The notes beneath the pieces were generated by a model. The model searched no databases. It had not been told where the DNA came from and saw nothing but the letters and a program-made list of their open reading frames with translations. From Bacillota bacterium (lineage in GTDB: Bacteria > Bacillota > Bacilli > Paenibacillales > NBRC-103111): 64,000 bases of DNA. Positions 1 through 7,903 of this stretch are shown here, piece after piece. The stretch lies in contig JAEWGW010000025.1 in the NCBI GenBank assembly GCA_023388055.1, positions 558,001 to 622,000 on the forward strand, read 5' to 3'. The position numbers and the translations under genes are program-made. Numbering within the stretch: the first letter of the stretch is position 1; every line of letters begins with the position of its first letter.

Positions 1-635
1 CTCATTTCCTGTTTAATGCGCTGGAGTCTATTAATATATTGGCGGTGCAAAATCAGGGCCGGAAGGTCAGCCAGATGGTGGCCCGGCTGGGCAATCTGCT
101 GCGGATCAGCATCCAGCAGAAGGATGTGATTACGGTGGAGCAGGAGCTGCAGCATCTGACCAGCTATCTGGAGATTCAGAAGTTCCGCTTCGAGGAGCTG
201 TTCGATTACCAGATCGACGTGCCGGAGGAGCTTCTGCGCTGCACCATGCCGAAGCTGTCCCTGCAGCCGCTGGTGGAGAACAGCATCCAGCACGGGTTCG
301 AGGGCATCGGGTATATGGGCAGCGTCCGGATCAGGGCGGAGGTCGAGCAGGGGCGTCTGGTGTTCTGGGTGGAGGATAACGGCATCGGCATGGAGCCGGG
401 CAAGCTGGCGGCCTTCCAGTATGAAGGCCAACGGGGAGGAACACATGAGGACCTGCCGGAGACGGGGGAGCGGCGGGGGCTGGGTGTCTGCAACGTAGCG
501 GACCGCATCCGCATCGGCTACGGGTTGGCATACGGGCTGTTCATCTCCAGCAGCCCGGGAGGGGGCACCGTGATCAAGCTGGTGCTGCCGCTTAGCGATC
601 ACCCCGGTCCAGGCCAAGGGCCGGATGGGGTGTGA
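1..635 (+). CDS. YesM-type sensor histidine kinase, C-terminal part (5' end outside window)
   Basis: This is the kinase core of a two-component sensor, cut by the window edge. Reading from base 3 gives HFLFNALESIN, the His-box of the His_kinase family (usually PHFLYNTLE), so the phosphoacceptor His is the codon at 3-5. A HATPase_c domain follows: the N-box LVENSIQHGF near 270-300, the G1 box DNGIGM near 375-390 and a GLGV box near 480. Family members have an N-terminal membrane sensor and HAMP region, which would lie upstream. The response regulator at 1055 is the likely partner, although a 419-bp gap holding a repeat element separates them. The family assignment is firm; the ligand cannot be read. 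Confidence 0.9.
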   Translation, partial: HFLFNALESINILAVQNQGRKVSQMVARLGNLLRISIQQKDVITVEQELQHLTSYLEIQKFRFEELFDYQIDVPEELLRCTMPKLSLQPLVENSIQHGFEGIGYMGSVRIRAEVEQGRLVFWVEDNGIGMEPGKLAAFQYEGQRGGTHEDLPETGERRGLGVCNVADRIRIGYGLAYGLFISSSPGGGTVIKLVLPLSDHPGPGQGPDGV

Positions 636-655
636 GGGCCTCGTGCACGGACCAG

Positions 656-850
656 CATTGGAGCTAACGGACTCCACGGACGCTATTTGGCGCAAAATTG
701 GCTTTTTGACAAACGAACGGACTCCAGCGACGCTATTCACACCCATTTGCCGGTTTTCGGCATTCCAGGTGGCTAATAAGCGCCGCTGTGTCCGTTAGAT
801 TCGTGGAGCTGGCCATTTTGGCGGAATAAGGGCGCTGGTGTCCGTTAAAA
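656..850. repeat. Four-armed intergenic repeat, copy 1
   Basis: Two forward arms (CTAACGGACTCCACGGACGC and a close variant near 714) are followed by two reverse arms ending in GTCCGTTAGA near 800 and GTCCGTTAAA near 849. The element fills much of the 636-1054 gap; nothing else is recognised in the remainder. The same architecture recurs at about 4556, 17583, 28199 and 40997. Confidence 0.7.
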
Positions 851-1054
851 GTTGCGACGACAGACTCCGTTCCAGCAGCACCGCCAGCTTTCGCCTACCA
901 ATAGCCGTCTAGGTTCCAATCCCAGTTCCTGCAGCCCACCCGCTGACCTTAAAACCTCAGCAGTGTGCGGCCAACAAGTAATATAAACTAACTAAAATCC
1001 CAGGATGGCGCCCGGCATATGACGCAGACGGCATATTTGGAGGTGGAGGAAGAG

Positions 1055-2677
1055 ATGAGGCTGAAGGCACTGCTGGTGGATGATGAGGCCAAAATCCTGG
1101 AGAATCTGCGCCAGGTGCTGCCCTGGCAGGAGATGGACATCGAAGTGGCCGGAACCGCCGGCAATGGGCTGCAGGCCTTGGAGCAGGTGAAGCTCCTGCA
1201 TCCCGATCTGATTCTCTGCGACATCCGGATGCCGGTAATGGACGGAATCGCCTTCCTGGAGTCGCTGGCCGGAACGGATTGCCGGGCGGAGGTGGTGATG
1301 CTGACCGGCTACCAGGACTTCGAATATGCCCGTTCGGTGATCCGGCTGGGCGTGAAGGATTACATCCTGAAGCCCTTCGACTATGACGAGCTGACCCGGG
1401 TGATCGGCAAGCTGGCTGACGCTATCCGGCGGGACCGGATGGAGCGGACCAGCGAGGAGCAAATGTTCGGGCAGGCGATGGAGCTGGCGTATGAGAAGCT
1501 TTTGTACGATATGATCATGGATTACGGCGCGGTGATTCCCCATGACATGGTCGGGGATGATCTGGAAGGGCTGGAGCGGGTGCGTTATTTTATGCTGCTG
1601 GCGGATATCCATGAGTATGCCCGGCAATACCGGCTGGCCTCCGAGCAGAACCGGAAGCTGTGGAATTTTGCCATCCGCAATGTGTTGAAGGATACGCTGG
1701 CTATGAAGGGCTGCCGCCATGCCGTTCTGCAAACCCGGGAAGGGGAATGGTGCATTCTGGTGGAGCGGCGGCTGGGGGACGGGGAAATCAGCGAAGTGGA
1801 AGGCCGCAGGCTGGCGGAAGAATTGCAGGAAAGTGTGCGGACGCATGTCAAGATTGGGCTGGCCTTCGGCATCTGCCTGGCAATGCTGGGGATGGAGGAG
1901 CTGCCCCGGGCGTTCCGGTCCTTGCAGCGCAGTGTTCATTTGGCGGAGGAGCAGGATTGCTCCGTGGTGGTGTACCGGTTGGGCGAAGGCAGCGAAACGC
2001 GGCGCAGCGCCTTGTGGGAGAATATCGCCGAGCTGGTGTCGGCGTTGAAGATTTGTGACCGGGTGCAGGTCCGGGAGAAGCTGGTTTGTGTGAACCAGCA
2101 GTTGGGAGCATTGGCGGGACAGTCCCTGGCCCATGCGGAAAAGCTTGCGTACTTCATTGTGCTCCATCTGCTGCGGGAAATGCGTGGGTTGGATGTGCTG
2201 TCCGCGTCCCAGGAGCATGAAATTTGGACCTTAATGGAGCAGGCGGACCGGGTGAAGGATCTGCTGGAGGTGGTGGAGCGGATTGTGGACGACAGTTTAT
2301 CCACCGCCATGAACAAAAAATCCGGCGACATGCTGATGCATGCGGCCAAGGATTACATTCACCGCAACCTTTCTCGGGATATTAGCGTGGATGAGGTAGC
2401 AGGTGCGCTTGGCATCAGCTCCAGCTATTTCAGCCTGCTGTTCAAGCAGCGGTATGGCGTGACCTTCGTGGAGTATGTTACCACGGAGCGGGTGGAGCTG
2501 GCGAAGTCTCTTTTGGCGCTGACGGATAAAAGTGTTACGGAAATCTGCCGGGCCGTGGGGTATTCGGAACGGCGGTATTTCAATAAGGTGTTTCAAAAGC
2601 TGACAGGGGAGCTACCCTCGGAGTACCGGGAGGCGCGGAAGGCGGTTGGCCAGGGGAGTGGCAGAGAAAAAAGCTGA
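1055..2677 (+). CDS. YesN-type response regulator with AraC-family output domain
   Basis: This 540-residue cytoplasmic regulator has an N-terminal receiver domain (about 1-120) with the acidic pair in LLVDDE, phosphoacceptor Asp56 in LCDIRMP, and a Lys in YILKPFDYDE. A variable middle region follows, then a C-terminal AraC-type double helix-turn-helix (about 435-530, including the SSYFSLLFKQRYG and ICRAVGYSERRYFNKVFQK helices). An ATG at 1019 is in frame, but the ATG at 1055 is preferred because GGAGGTGGAGG lies just upstream and MRLKALLVDDE is the normal receiver start. It should receive phosphate from the kinase at 1-635. The hexosaminidase 17 bp downstream is a likely co-transcribed target. 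Confidence 0.92.
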   Translation: MRLKALLVDDEAKILENLRQVLPWQEMDIEVAGTAGNGLQALEQVKLLHPDLILCDIRMPVMDGIAFLESLAGTDCRAEVVMLTGYQDFEYARSVIRLGVKDYILKPFDYDELTRVIGKLADAIRRDRMERTSEEQMFGQAMELAYEKLLYDMIMDYGAVIPHDMVGDDLEGLERVRYFMLLADIHEYARQYRLASEQNRKLWNFAIRNVLKDTLAMKGCRHAVLQTREGEWCILVERRLGDGEISEVEGRRLAEELQESVRTHVKIGLAFGICLAMLGMEELPRAFRSLQRSVHLAEEQDCSVVVYRLGEGSETRRSALWENIAELVSALKICDRVQVREKLVCVNQQLGALAGQSLAHAEKLAYFIVLHLLREMRGLDVLSASQEHEIWTLMEQADRVKDLLEVVERIVDDSLSTAMNKKSGDMLMHAAKDYIHRNLSRDISVDEVAGALGISSSYFSLLFKQRYGVTFVEYVTTERVELAKSLLALTDKSVTEICRAVGYSERRYFNKVFQKLTGELPSEYREARKAVGQGSGREKS

Positions 2678-2694
2678 CAGGACGTGATAATGAC

Positions 2695-4359
2695 ATGAGG
2701 GAAAATAGGCTGACGGACGACGCTGCGTCCCTGCAGGAGCTTGCGGTATGGTCGCTCCGGCAAAAGCTGGGGCAGATGGTGATGTGCGGGTTTGACGGGA
2801 CTGCCCCGTCGGAGAGCATTCTCCGGTTGATCCGGGATTACCGGGTAGGGGGCGTAATCTACTTCCGTCGGAATATCGGGATGGTTGGTGAGGTGGCAGA
2901 GCTGTCCCGGAGCCTGCGGGAGGTTCATGATGCTTTGGGCGGGCCGCCGCTGTGGATTGCGGTGGATCAGGAGGGCGGCATGGTGGCCCGGATCGACCGG
3001 GATGCGGCGGTGGTGCCCGGCAACATGGCCTTGGGGGCGGCGGGGAAGCCGGAGTATGCGTATGAAGCAGCCCGGATATCCGGTGTGGAGCTGCGTCAAA
3101 TGGGGATTAATCTGAATTTTGCCCCTTGTGTGGATGTGAATAATAATCCGGCTAACCCGGTGGTGGGGGTGCGTTCCTACGGGGAGGACCCGGAGCTGGT
3201 TGCGGCGTTGGGAGCGGCTGCGGTTCAGGGATTTCAGGAGGCGGGTGTAAGCGCTTGCGCCAAGCATTTTCCCGGACATGGGGATACTGCGGCGGATTCC
3301 CATCATGAGCTGCCGCTTGTGCCGCATAACCGGGAACGGCTGAAGCAGGTGGAGCTGCCGCCGTTCCGGAGGGCAATTGCCGCCGGTGTGGACGCGGTAA
3401 TGACGGCGCATGTGCGGTTTCCCGCATGGGAACCCGGCGGTGTGGCTGCTACGTTATCCCCCGCTATCTTGAGCGGACTGCTGCGGGAGGAATTAGGTTA
3501 TGACGGGGTTGTGGTCACCGACTGCCTGGAGATGAATGCCATCTCCCAAACAGTGGGCGTTGGCCGGGGAGCTGTGCTGGCGATAGCGGCGGGAGCGGAT
3601 ATGGTGCTGGTCAGCCACAGGGAGGACCGGCAGGTGGAGGCGTTGGAGGCGCTGTATGCAGCGGCGTTGAGCGGAGAGCTGCCCATGGAGCGGATCGATG
3701 AAGCGGTGGCACGCATTGTGCGGGCCAAGCTGCGCCGGGAGGAAGCATGGTGGCAGGCAGAAGCGGATGGAGTGGGGGCAATTGGCTGCAAAGAGCATGT
3801 GGCGTGGGTAGAGGAAACGGCGGAGCGCTGCGTTACCTTGGTCCGGGCGGAGCCCGGAGTGCTTCCTCTGCGCGGGGATGTGCCGACGCTGGTGATTTGG
3901 CCGGAGGTGCGGCGGAGCACCGAAGTGGATGAAGTCATTCCCCAGGAGCTCACCCTGGGGAGGACGTTGGCTCCGTATGTGGCGGATATGTGCGAGATGG
4001 TCATCGGCACGGAGCCAACGGCGGCGGAGCAAGCGGCTGTGCTGGCGGCGGCGCGGGGCGGCCGCCTGCAGATTGTGGCGGGCGTGTACAACGCCGCCTT
4101 TGCTCTGGGGCAGGCCAGCCTGGTGCAGGCGCTGGCTGCTTTGCCCGGCGCCACGGTCACCGCGGTGGCGCTGCGCAATCCCTATGACCTGCTGGCGATG
4201 CCGCAGGTCCATGCGTATGCGGCCTGCTACGAAAACAGGCCGCCGATGCTGTTGGCCGCCGCCAAGGTGCTGGCGGGCCGGGTGGCGCCGCAGGGCAGGC
4301 TGCCCGTCAGCCTGTCGGCGGAGTACCCCGCGGGCTGGGGGATGGACAGTCTGCCATAA
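2695..4359 (+). CDS. nagZ: Glycoside hydrolase family 3 beta-N-acetylhexosaminidase
   Basis: The protein (554 residues) is predicted to cleave beta-linked N-acetylglucosamine, as in cell-wall muropeptide recycling. It carries the NagZ signature KHFPGHGDTAADSH, whose Asp-His dyad acts as acid/base in this family, and VVVTDCLEMNAI, which contains the nucleophile Asp. The TIM barrel covers about 1-350 and a second alpha/beta domain the remainder, as in Gram-positive two-domain NagZ. No signal peptide is seen at this start, whereas some Bacillus homologues are exported. It follows the response regulator by 17 bp, so the two are probably co-transcribed. Confidence 0.9.
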   Translation: MRENRLTDDAASLQELAVWSLRQKLGQMVMCGFDGTAPSESILRLIRDYRVGGVIYFRRNIGMVGEVAELSRSLREVHDALGGPPLWIAVDQEGGMVARIDRDAAVVPGNMALGAAGKPEYAYEAARISGVELRQMGINLNFAPCVDVNNNPANPVVGVRSYGEDPELVAALGAAAVQGFQEAGVSACAKHFPGHGDTAADSHHELPLVPHNRERLKQVELPPFRRAIAAGVDAVMTAHVRFPAWEPGGVAATLSPAILSGLLREELGYDGVVVTDCLEMNAISQTVGVGRGAVLAIAAGADMVLVSHREDRQVEALEALYAAALSGELPMERIDEAVARIVRAKLRREEAWWQAEADGVGAIGCKEHVAWVEETAERCVTLVRAEPGVLPLRGDVPTLVIWPEVRRSTEVDEVIPQELTLGRTLAPYVADMCEMVIGTEPTAAEQAAVLAAARGGRLQIVAGVYNAAFALGQASLVQALAALPGATVTAVALRNPYDLLAMPQVHAYAACYENRPPMLLAAAKVLAGRVAPQGRLPVSLSAEYPAGWGMDSLP

Positions 4360-4395
4360 CCGGCAGCTTCAAGTGTGGACACGCCGGATGCGGTT

Positions 4396-4502
4396 TCATC
4401 GAGGAGTGGGGATGAAGCCCCCCGATTGTGGGAAACGCCGGGCTTGTACAGGGAATTTCCACTCATCGAGGAGTGGGAATGAAGCCCCCCGATTGTGGGA
4501 AA
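4396..4502. repeat. Pair of 40-bp direct repeats
   Basis: Bases 4396-4435 and 4463-4502 are the same 40-mer with one mismatch (G to A). It starts TCATCGAGGAGTGGG and ends CCGATTGTGGGAAA, and the repeat period is 67 bp. It lies directly after nagZ and has no coding explanation. Confidence 0.8.
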
Positions 4503-4555
4503 TGCTGTGTTTGTGCCGGCATTTTCACTTTTGGCGGTGGTCGCTGGACCGCAGC

Positions 4556-4746
4556 TGATTCTAACGGCGGTGAGCGCCGCTATTTCCGGTATAATAGCCC
4601 TTTTGAAAATCTAACGGAAGCAGCCGCCGCTATTTGTTCCTTTTGAAGCAGAAAATGGGGTAAAAGGGCCAAATAACGGCGCTGGCCGCCGTTAGAAAAA
4701 AACGGATGGTGAAATCGCCGAAATAACAGCTGTAGCTTCCGTTAGA
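4556..4746. repeat. Four-armed intergenic repeat, copy 2
   Basis: Forward arms TCTAACGGCGGTGAGCGCCG (near 4559) and TCTAACGGAAGCAGCCGCCG (near 4610) precede reverse arms ending GCCGCCGTTAGA (near 4696) and AGCTTCCGTTAGA (near 4745). The arm-specific bases show that forward 1 matches reverse 1 (GGCGG/CCGCC) and forward 2 matches reverse 2 (GGAAGC/GCTTCC). Confidence 0.75.
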
Positions 4747-4872
4747 AAAAAACACCAGCAAAACACTGGGGGGCGGAAAGGCGAGCTGCTGGTCATTTTC
4801 ACGAAAGCAGGTGGCCCCTTATGGTTAAGGTAATTCCCTAACAGAAGAGAGTGAAAACGCTAAAAAACCCTC

Positions 4873-4901
4873 TTGCCTTTTGCAAAAAGCCTATGTATAA
4901 T
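4873..4901 (+). promoter_or_regulatory. Promoter of tRNA-Ala
   Basis: TTGCCT at 4873-4878 and TATAAT at 4896-4901 are separated by 17 bp, a good vegetative sigma-factor promoter. The tRNA begins 33 bp after the -10 box. Confidence 0.7.
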
Positions 4902-4934
4902 TAGTTCTTGTCCGGCAGAATTACCGGAAGCTAC

Positions 4935-5007
4935 GGGGCCTTAGCTCAGCTGGGAGAGCGCATCGCTGGCAGCGATGAGGTCAGGGGTTCGATCCCCCTA
5001 GGCTCCA
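4935..5007 (+). tRNA. tRNA-Ala (anticodon GGC)
   Basis: A full cloverleaf can be drawn. The acceptor stem GGGGCCT pairs with AGGCTCC (one G-U), followed by a TTAGCTCAGCTGGGAGAGC D-arm. The anticodon stem CATCG/CGATG encloses the loop CTGGCAG, with GGC at positions 34-36. The T-arm GGGGTTCGATCCCCC and discriminator A follow. The CCA end is not encoded. It stands alone with its own promoter. Confidence 0.97.
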
Positions 5008-5020
5008 TAATGAATAACAA

Positions 5021-5055
5021 AGAAGAAGCCAACTTGTAATGGGTTGGCTTCTTCT
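5021..5055 (+). terminator. Hairpin after tRNA-Ala
   Basis: AGAAGAAGCCAAC pairs perfectly with GTTGGCTTCTTCT across a 9-base loop. Only a weak T tract follows. Confidence 0.6.
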
Positions 5056-5178
5056 GGTGCTGAAAGCCGGGGAGAACCCATGATAAAGGGGTGCCAAAGG
5101 AGCGCTGGAGCGAATTTGAAAGCCTAGGAACGCCCGGCAGGCATCATAAATCCTTCGTGGAACAGTTGAAATAGCTAA

Positions 5179-5564
5179 CGTTCGTTTAATGACGTTCACG
5201 AGACGGATTGGTATTACAGCTATGTAACAACGGCCTCCCAGTTTGGAATCGTGGAAGGCTACGAAACAGGCGATCTCGGACCGATGGAGCCCATTACACG
5301 CGAGCAGGCGATGGTCATGATCGCAAGAGCGATGAAGATTGCAGGTTTGAACGGCCTCCAAACGAGCGAAGTGAGCAAAGCCCTGGCACCGTTCACAGAT
5401 GTGGGTGAAATTGCTGAATGGGCGCGCATAGCATCGCCGGATGCATTCAAGCCGGACTTGTTTCGGGCAGAAGCGATGGAATCATTTCACCGAAGGCTAC
5501 AATAACAAGAGCTGAGGTAGTGACTATCGTAACCAATCTGCTGCAAAAGGCAAAATTGATTTAA
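5179..5564 (+). pseudogene. Frameshifted remnant of an SLH-domain surface protein
   Basis: The fragment has no start codon and encodes the end of an S-layer homology protein. Frame 1 reads FNDVHETDWYYSYVTTASQF, then a GIVEGY segment, the SLH motif ITREQAMVMIARAM and FTDVGEIAEWAR. Near 5425-5432 the homology moves to another frame: SIAGCIQAGLVSGRS, then ITRAEVVTIVTNLLQKAKLI and a stop. This matches the last one and a half SLH domains of the intact protein at 43011-46832, which ends ITRAEV-like as YVTRAEVASIVRRLLQ. A single indel would explain the shift. In frame 1 it continues to a false stop at 5505. Confidence 0.8.
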
Positions 5565-5570
5565 TTCTGT

Positions 5571-5618
5571 AAAGGCTGCCCCAAGGTCTGGATTAAAGAC
5601 CGAAGGGCGGCTTTTTCA
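5571..5618 (+). terminator. Rho-independent terminator after the SLH remnant
   Basis: GGCTGCCC and GGGCGGCT form the outer stem, GGTCT/AGACC an inner one, followed by TTTTTCATTTT. Confidence 0.7.
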
Positions 5619-5720
5619 TTTTGAAGCAAAGTTACGATTACAACAACCTATCCATTTGTTGGTATATCCAATATAATAAGGATGGTCGGTAGATTCATAG
5701 ATGCAAGGGAGGAAGTTAAT

Positions 5721-6305
5721 GTGAGAGAAATTATTATTATTCAACACTGTCAATCAGAGCATCACGTAAATAATATGTCAGGCGGATGGACAGATACTCC
5801 TCTTACTGATTTGGGGAGAAAGCAAGCTGAACGCATTGGAGTTAGACTTGAAAAAATGATTAATCGTGACGAATTTACTATATACGCTTCCGATTTGTTA
5901 AGAGCCAAGCAAACGGCAGAAATTATTGGAAGAAAGCTAGAATTAGCGGTACATGAAGAGGATCAGCTTAGAGAAATTAATACAGGAGAGGCTGCAGGAA
6001 AAACTAAAGAATGGGCCAGACAAAATAGAAATCCTAGAACTAGCGATGGTTTTGATATAGACTATCAGCAATTTCCAGGTGGTGAAACATACAGGGAATT
6101 TTATAACCGGGTATGTAATTGTATGACAAGACTGTACAACTCGGAGGAAAAGAACTTATTAATTTCAACTCACGGTGGAACAGTGGGGTTTATTACAGCA
6201 TGGTGGATGGGTTTCAAACCCGAGATGCTATCAAGCTCCTGTTTCATTGCATCGGTGGGCAGCTTATCCATACTCCAGGCGAACGGTTATCAACAGCATG
6301 TTTAA
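5721..6305 (+). CDS. Histidine phosphatase family protein (phosphoglycerate mutase-like)
   Basis: The protein has 194 residues. The catalytic loop reads IIIQHCQSEHH at residues 5-15, so His9 is kept, but the usual RHG is QHC. The second conserved block ISTHGGT is intact, as is the LTDLGRKQAE segment. The GTG at 5721 is chosen because AAGGGAGGAAG lies 6-7 bases upstream; the longer ORF from 5682 has no ribosome site. Directly after the TAA the same frame reads KVFNDTCHLSEMKY before the next stop at 6348, which may be the original C-terminus cut off by a nonsense change. The substrate is unknown. The base composition is AT-rich compared with 1-4400. Confidence 0.8.
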   Translation: MREIIIIQHCQSEHHVNNMSGGWTDTPLTDLGRKQAERIGVRLEKMINRDEFTIYASDLLRAKQTAEIIGRKLELAVHEEDQLREINTGEAAGKTKEWARQNRNPRTSDGFDIDYQQFPGGETYREFYNRVCNCMTRLYNSEEKNLLISTHGGTVGFITAWWMGFKPEMLSSSCFIASVGSLSILQANGYQQHV

Positions 6306-6360
6306 AAGGTCTTTAATGATACTTGCCATTTATCTGAAATGAAATATTAGGGAGCAGACG

Positions 6361-7260
6361 ATGTCAACTAACCCCATATTCAATACCATTGTCAGCAAGG
6401 AGCCCATAACAAAAGGATGGTCGGTAGATAAAAAGTACTGCGTCACTACAACAGACGGAACCAGATATTTACTCCGTGTTTCTCCGCCTTCTATGTATGA
6501 ATCAAAGAAAAAGTTGTTTTCCATGATGGAACAGATTGCTGCGCTTCGTATTCCCATGTGCGTTCCGATAGAATTTGGCTTGTGTGACGACGGTGTTTAC
6601 TCTATGCAGAGTTGGATTAATGGAGTAGATTTACAATCCATCATGCCTCTATCCTCTAAAACCTTGCTCTCTGAAACGGAGCAGTATACGTTGGGAGTGC
6701 AGGCAGGAAAAATCGCAAAGAAAATACACACCCTCCCCATTTCGAAACCAGATGAGGAATGGGCAGTATGCTTTAACCGCACAATAGACGCCAAAATTGA
6801 GGAATATCATACATGCGGCTTGAATATTGAGGGTGACACCCATATGTTTGATTATATTGAAGAAAACCGCCATCTCTTGAAGAATCGTCCTCAATGCTTT
6901 CTGGTCGGTGATTATAATGTGATCAACATGATGTATGAAAAAGGTGATTTGAGAATCATCGATTTTGAACGTTTCGATATCGGCGACCCATGGAATGAAT
7001 TTAATTGTATCGTTTGGAGCGCAATGGCCAGCCCTCATTTTGCAACAGGACAAATCCATGGTTATTTCAACGGTGAACCGCCCATGGACTTTTTTAGATT
7101 GCTTGCACTTTATATCGTAATTCTGGTGCTTTCCTTACTTTCTTCTTGGGCAGTTGAATCCGAAGTTGGCCGCGGGATCACGTTGAAGCTATCTCAGGAT
7201 GTATTAAGATGGTTCAATCATATGCAAAACCCCGTGCCCACATGGTATCTTCTAAAGTAA
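6361..7260 (+). CDS. Aminoglycoside phosphotransferase (APH) family kinase-like protein
   Basis: This 299-residue protein has an APH-type kinase fold: a small N-lobe (1-95), then the catalytic region FLVGDYNVINMMYEKGDL and the metal-binding IIDFERFDIGDPWNEF. The usual HGD of the catalytic loop is VGD here; the Asp and the loop Asn are retained. The family phosphorylates small molecules including some antibiotics, but membership alone does not show resistance. AGGGAG lies 6 bases before the ATG. It is followed by the YezG-like gene after 23 bp, so the two may be co-transcribed. The composition is AT-rich, like the rest of 5.7-9.4 kb. Confidence 0.8.
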   Translation: MSTNPIFNTIVSKEPITKGWSVDKKYCVTTTDGTRYLLRVSPPSMYESKKKLFSMMEQIAALRIPMCVPIEFGLCDDGVYSMQSWINGVDLQSIMPLSSKTLLSETEQYTLGVQAGKIAKKIHTLPISKPDEEWAVCFNRTIDAKIEEYHTCGLNIEGDTHMFDYIEENRHLLKNRPQCFLVGDYNVINMMYEKGDLRIIDFERFDIGDPWNEFNCIVWSAMASPHFATGQIHGYFNGEPPMDFFRLLALYIVILVLSLLSSWAVESEVGRGITLKLSQDVLRWFNHMQNPVPTWYLLK

Positions 7261-7283
7261 AAATGATTATAGGGGGAAATAAA

Positions 7284-7742
7284 ATGAAGGCATTTGAGGA
7301 AAAATGGTATGAGCTGCAAGCAGATATGATATCCATCTGTATGGAATATGTCGAGGATAGAGCCGATAAGGTGTATGTTTACGCTTCAAGTGAAGAGGGT
7401 GTTACTTCCGGCAGGTTCTTTTATTTGATTCACGACAAGCTGGTTGAGTGTCATAAGGTCAATGATGCTTTGCAGAGTGGGGAAGATAGATATGATGTGT
7501 CTACCAATCGTATGTTTGAGGTATTGGATGTCATAAATAATGATATTTTCAGTATGAGGGAATTGTGCAAGGAATTTGGGCAAGACATGCCAACGGAGAT
7601 AAAATTAATCTATGATACTGCGAGTGGCAAGCTGCAAGGACAATATAAATACGAGTTAGTCTATACTCATGATGATTTAAAAACCGCGAGTCATATTGCT
7701 GATGAATGGTTTGAAGAGGTAAAAGCGAATTTAGGTAGATAA
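7284..7742 (+). CDS. DUF600/YezG-like protein (possible immunity-type protein)
   Basis: This small acidic soluble protein (152 residues) starts at an ATG with AGGGGGA upstream. Its pattern resembles the DUF600 family, whose member YezG is the antitoxin of an LXG toxin: a KVYVYASSEEG beta segment, GRFFYLIHDKL, a central helix and a C-terminal YELVYTHDDLKTASHIADEWFEEV. No toxin gene is adjacent, so an immunity role is only suggested by family. An orphan copy of this kind could have been acquired with the AT-rich neighbours. Confidence 0.55.
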   Translation: MKAFEEKWYELQADMISICMEYVEDRADKVYVYASSEEGVTSGRFFYLIHDKLVECHKVNDALQSGEDRYDVSTNRMFEVLDVINNDIFSMRELCKEFGQDMPTEIKLIYDTASGKLQGQYKYELVYTHDDLKTASHIADEWFEEVKANLGR

Positions 7743-7768
7743 ACATTTGCAAGACTCATAAATACAAC

Positions 7769-7799
7769 TCGACATTGGAGTCCGCTCCAATGTTATTCT
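7769..7799 (+). promoter_or_regulatory. MerR-type promoter (19-bp spacer), nearly identical to the one at 17805
   Basis: TCGACA at 7769-7774 and TATTCT at 7794-7799 are separated by 19 bp containing the palindrome TTGGAGTCCGCTCCAA. A 19-bp spacer with a central dyad is the hallmark of MerR-regulated promoters. The sequence matches the promoter of the merR gene at 17842 apart from two substitutions. Confidence 0.75.
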
Positions 7800-7805
7800 T
7801 TTTTT

Positions 7806-7889
7806 ATGGACAATAACGAATGTGATACTATACAAAAGTCGGCATTAAAAGTTGCGCCAATAAAAATTACTTCATCTATACTTTGTTGA
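7806..7889 (+). CDS. Possible leaderless 27-residue leader peptide before the AraC gene
   Basis: An ATG lies 6 bases after the -10 box, at about the expected transcription start, with no room for a ribosome site. The frame runs 27 codons (MDNNECDTIQKSALK...) and its stop overlaps the AAAGGAGG of the next gene. The first three codons (MDN) match those of the MerR protein at 17842, which has exactly the same promoter-to-ATG spacing. It could be a translated leader or simply the decayed start of another gene. No homologue is recognised. Confidence 0.35.
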   Translation: MDNNECDTIQKSALKVAPIKITSSILC

Positions 7890-7903
7890 AAGGAGGGATT
7901 TTC

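Noticed and set aside
992..2218. 408-residue open frame on the minus strand opposite the response regulator
   Set aside because: It is the antisense shadow of a GC-rich gene; composition is His/Gln/Leu-rich without motifs and the plus-strand gene is certain.
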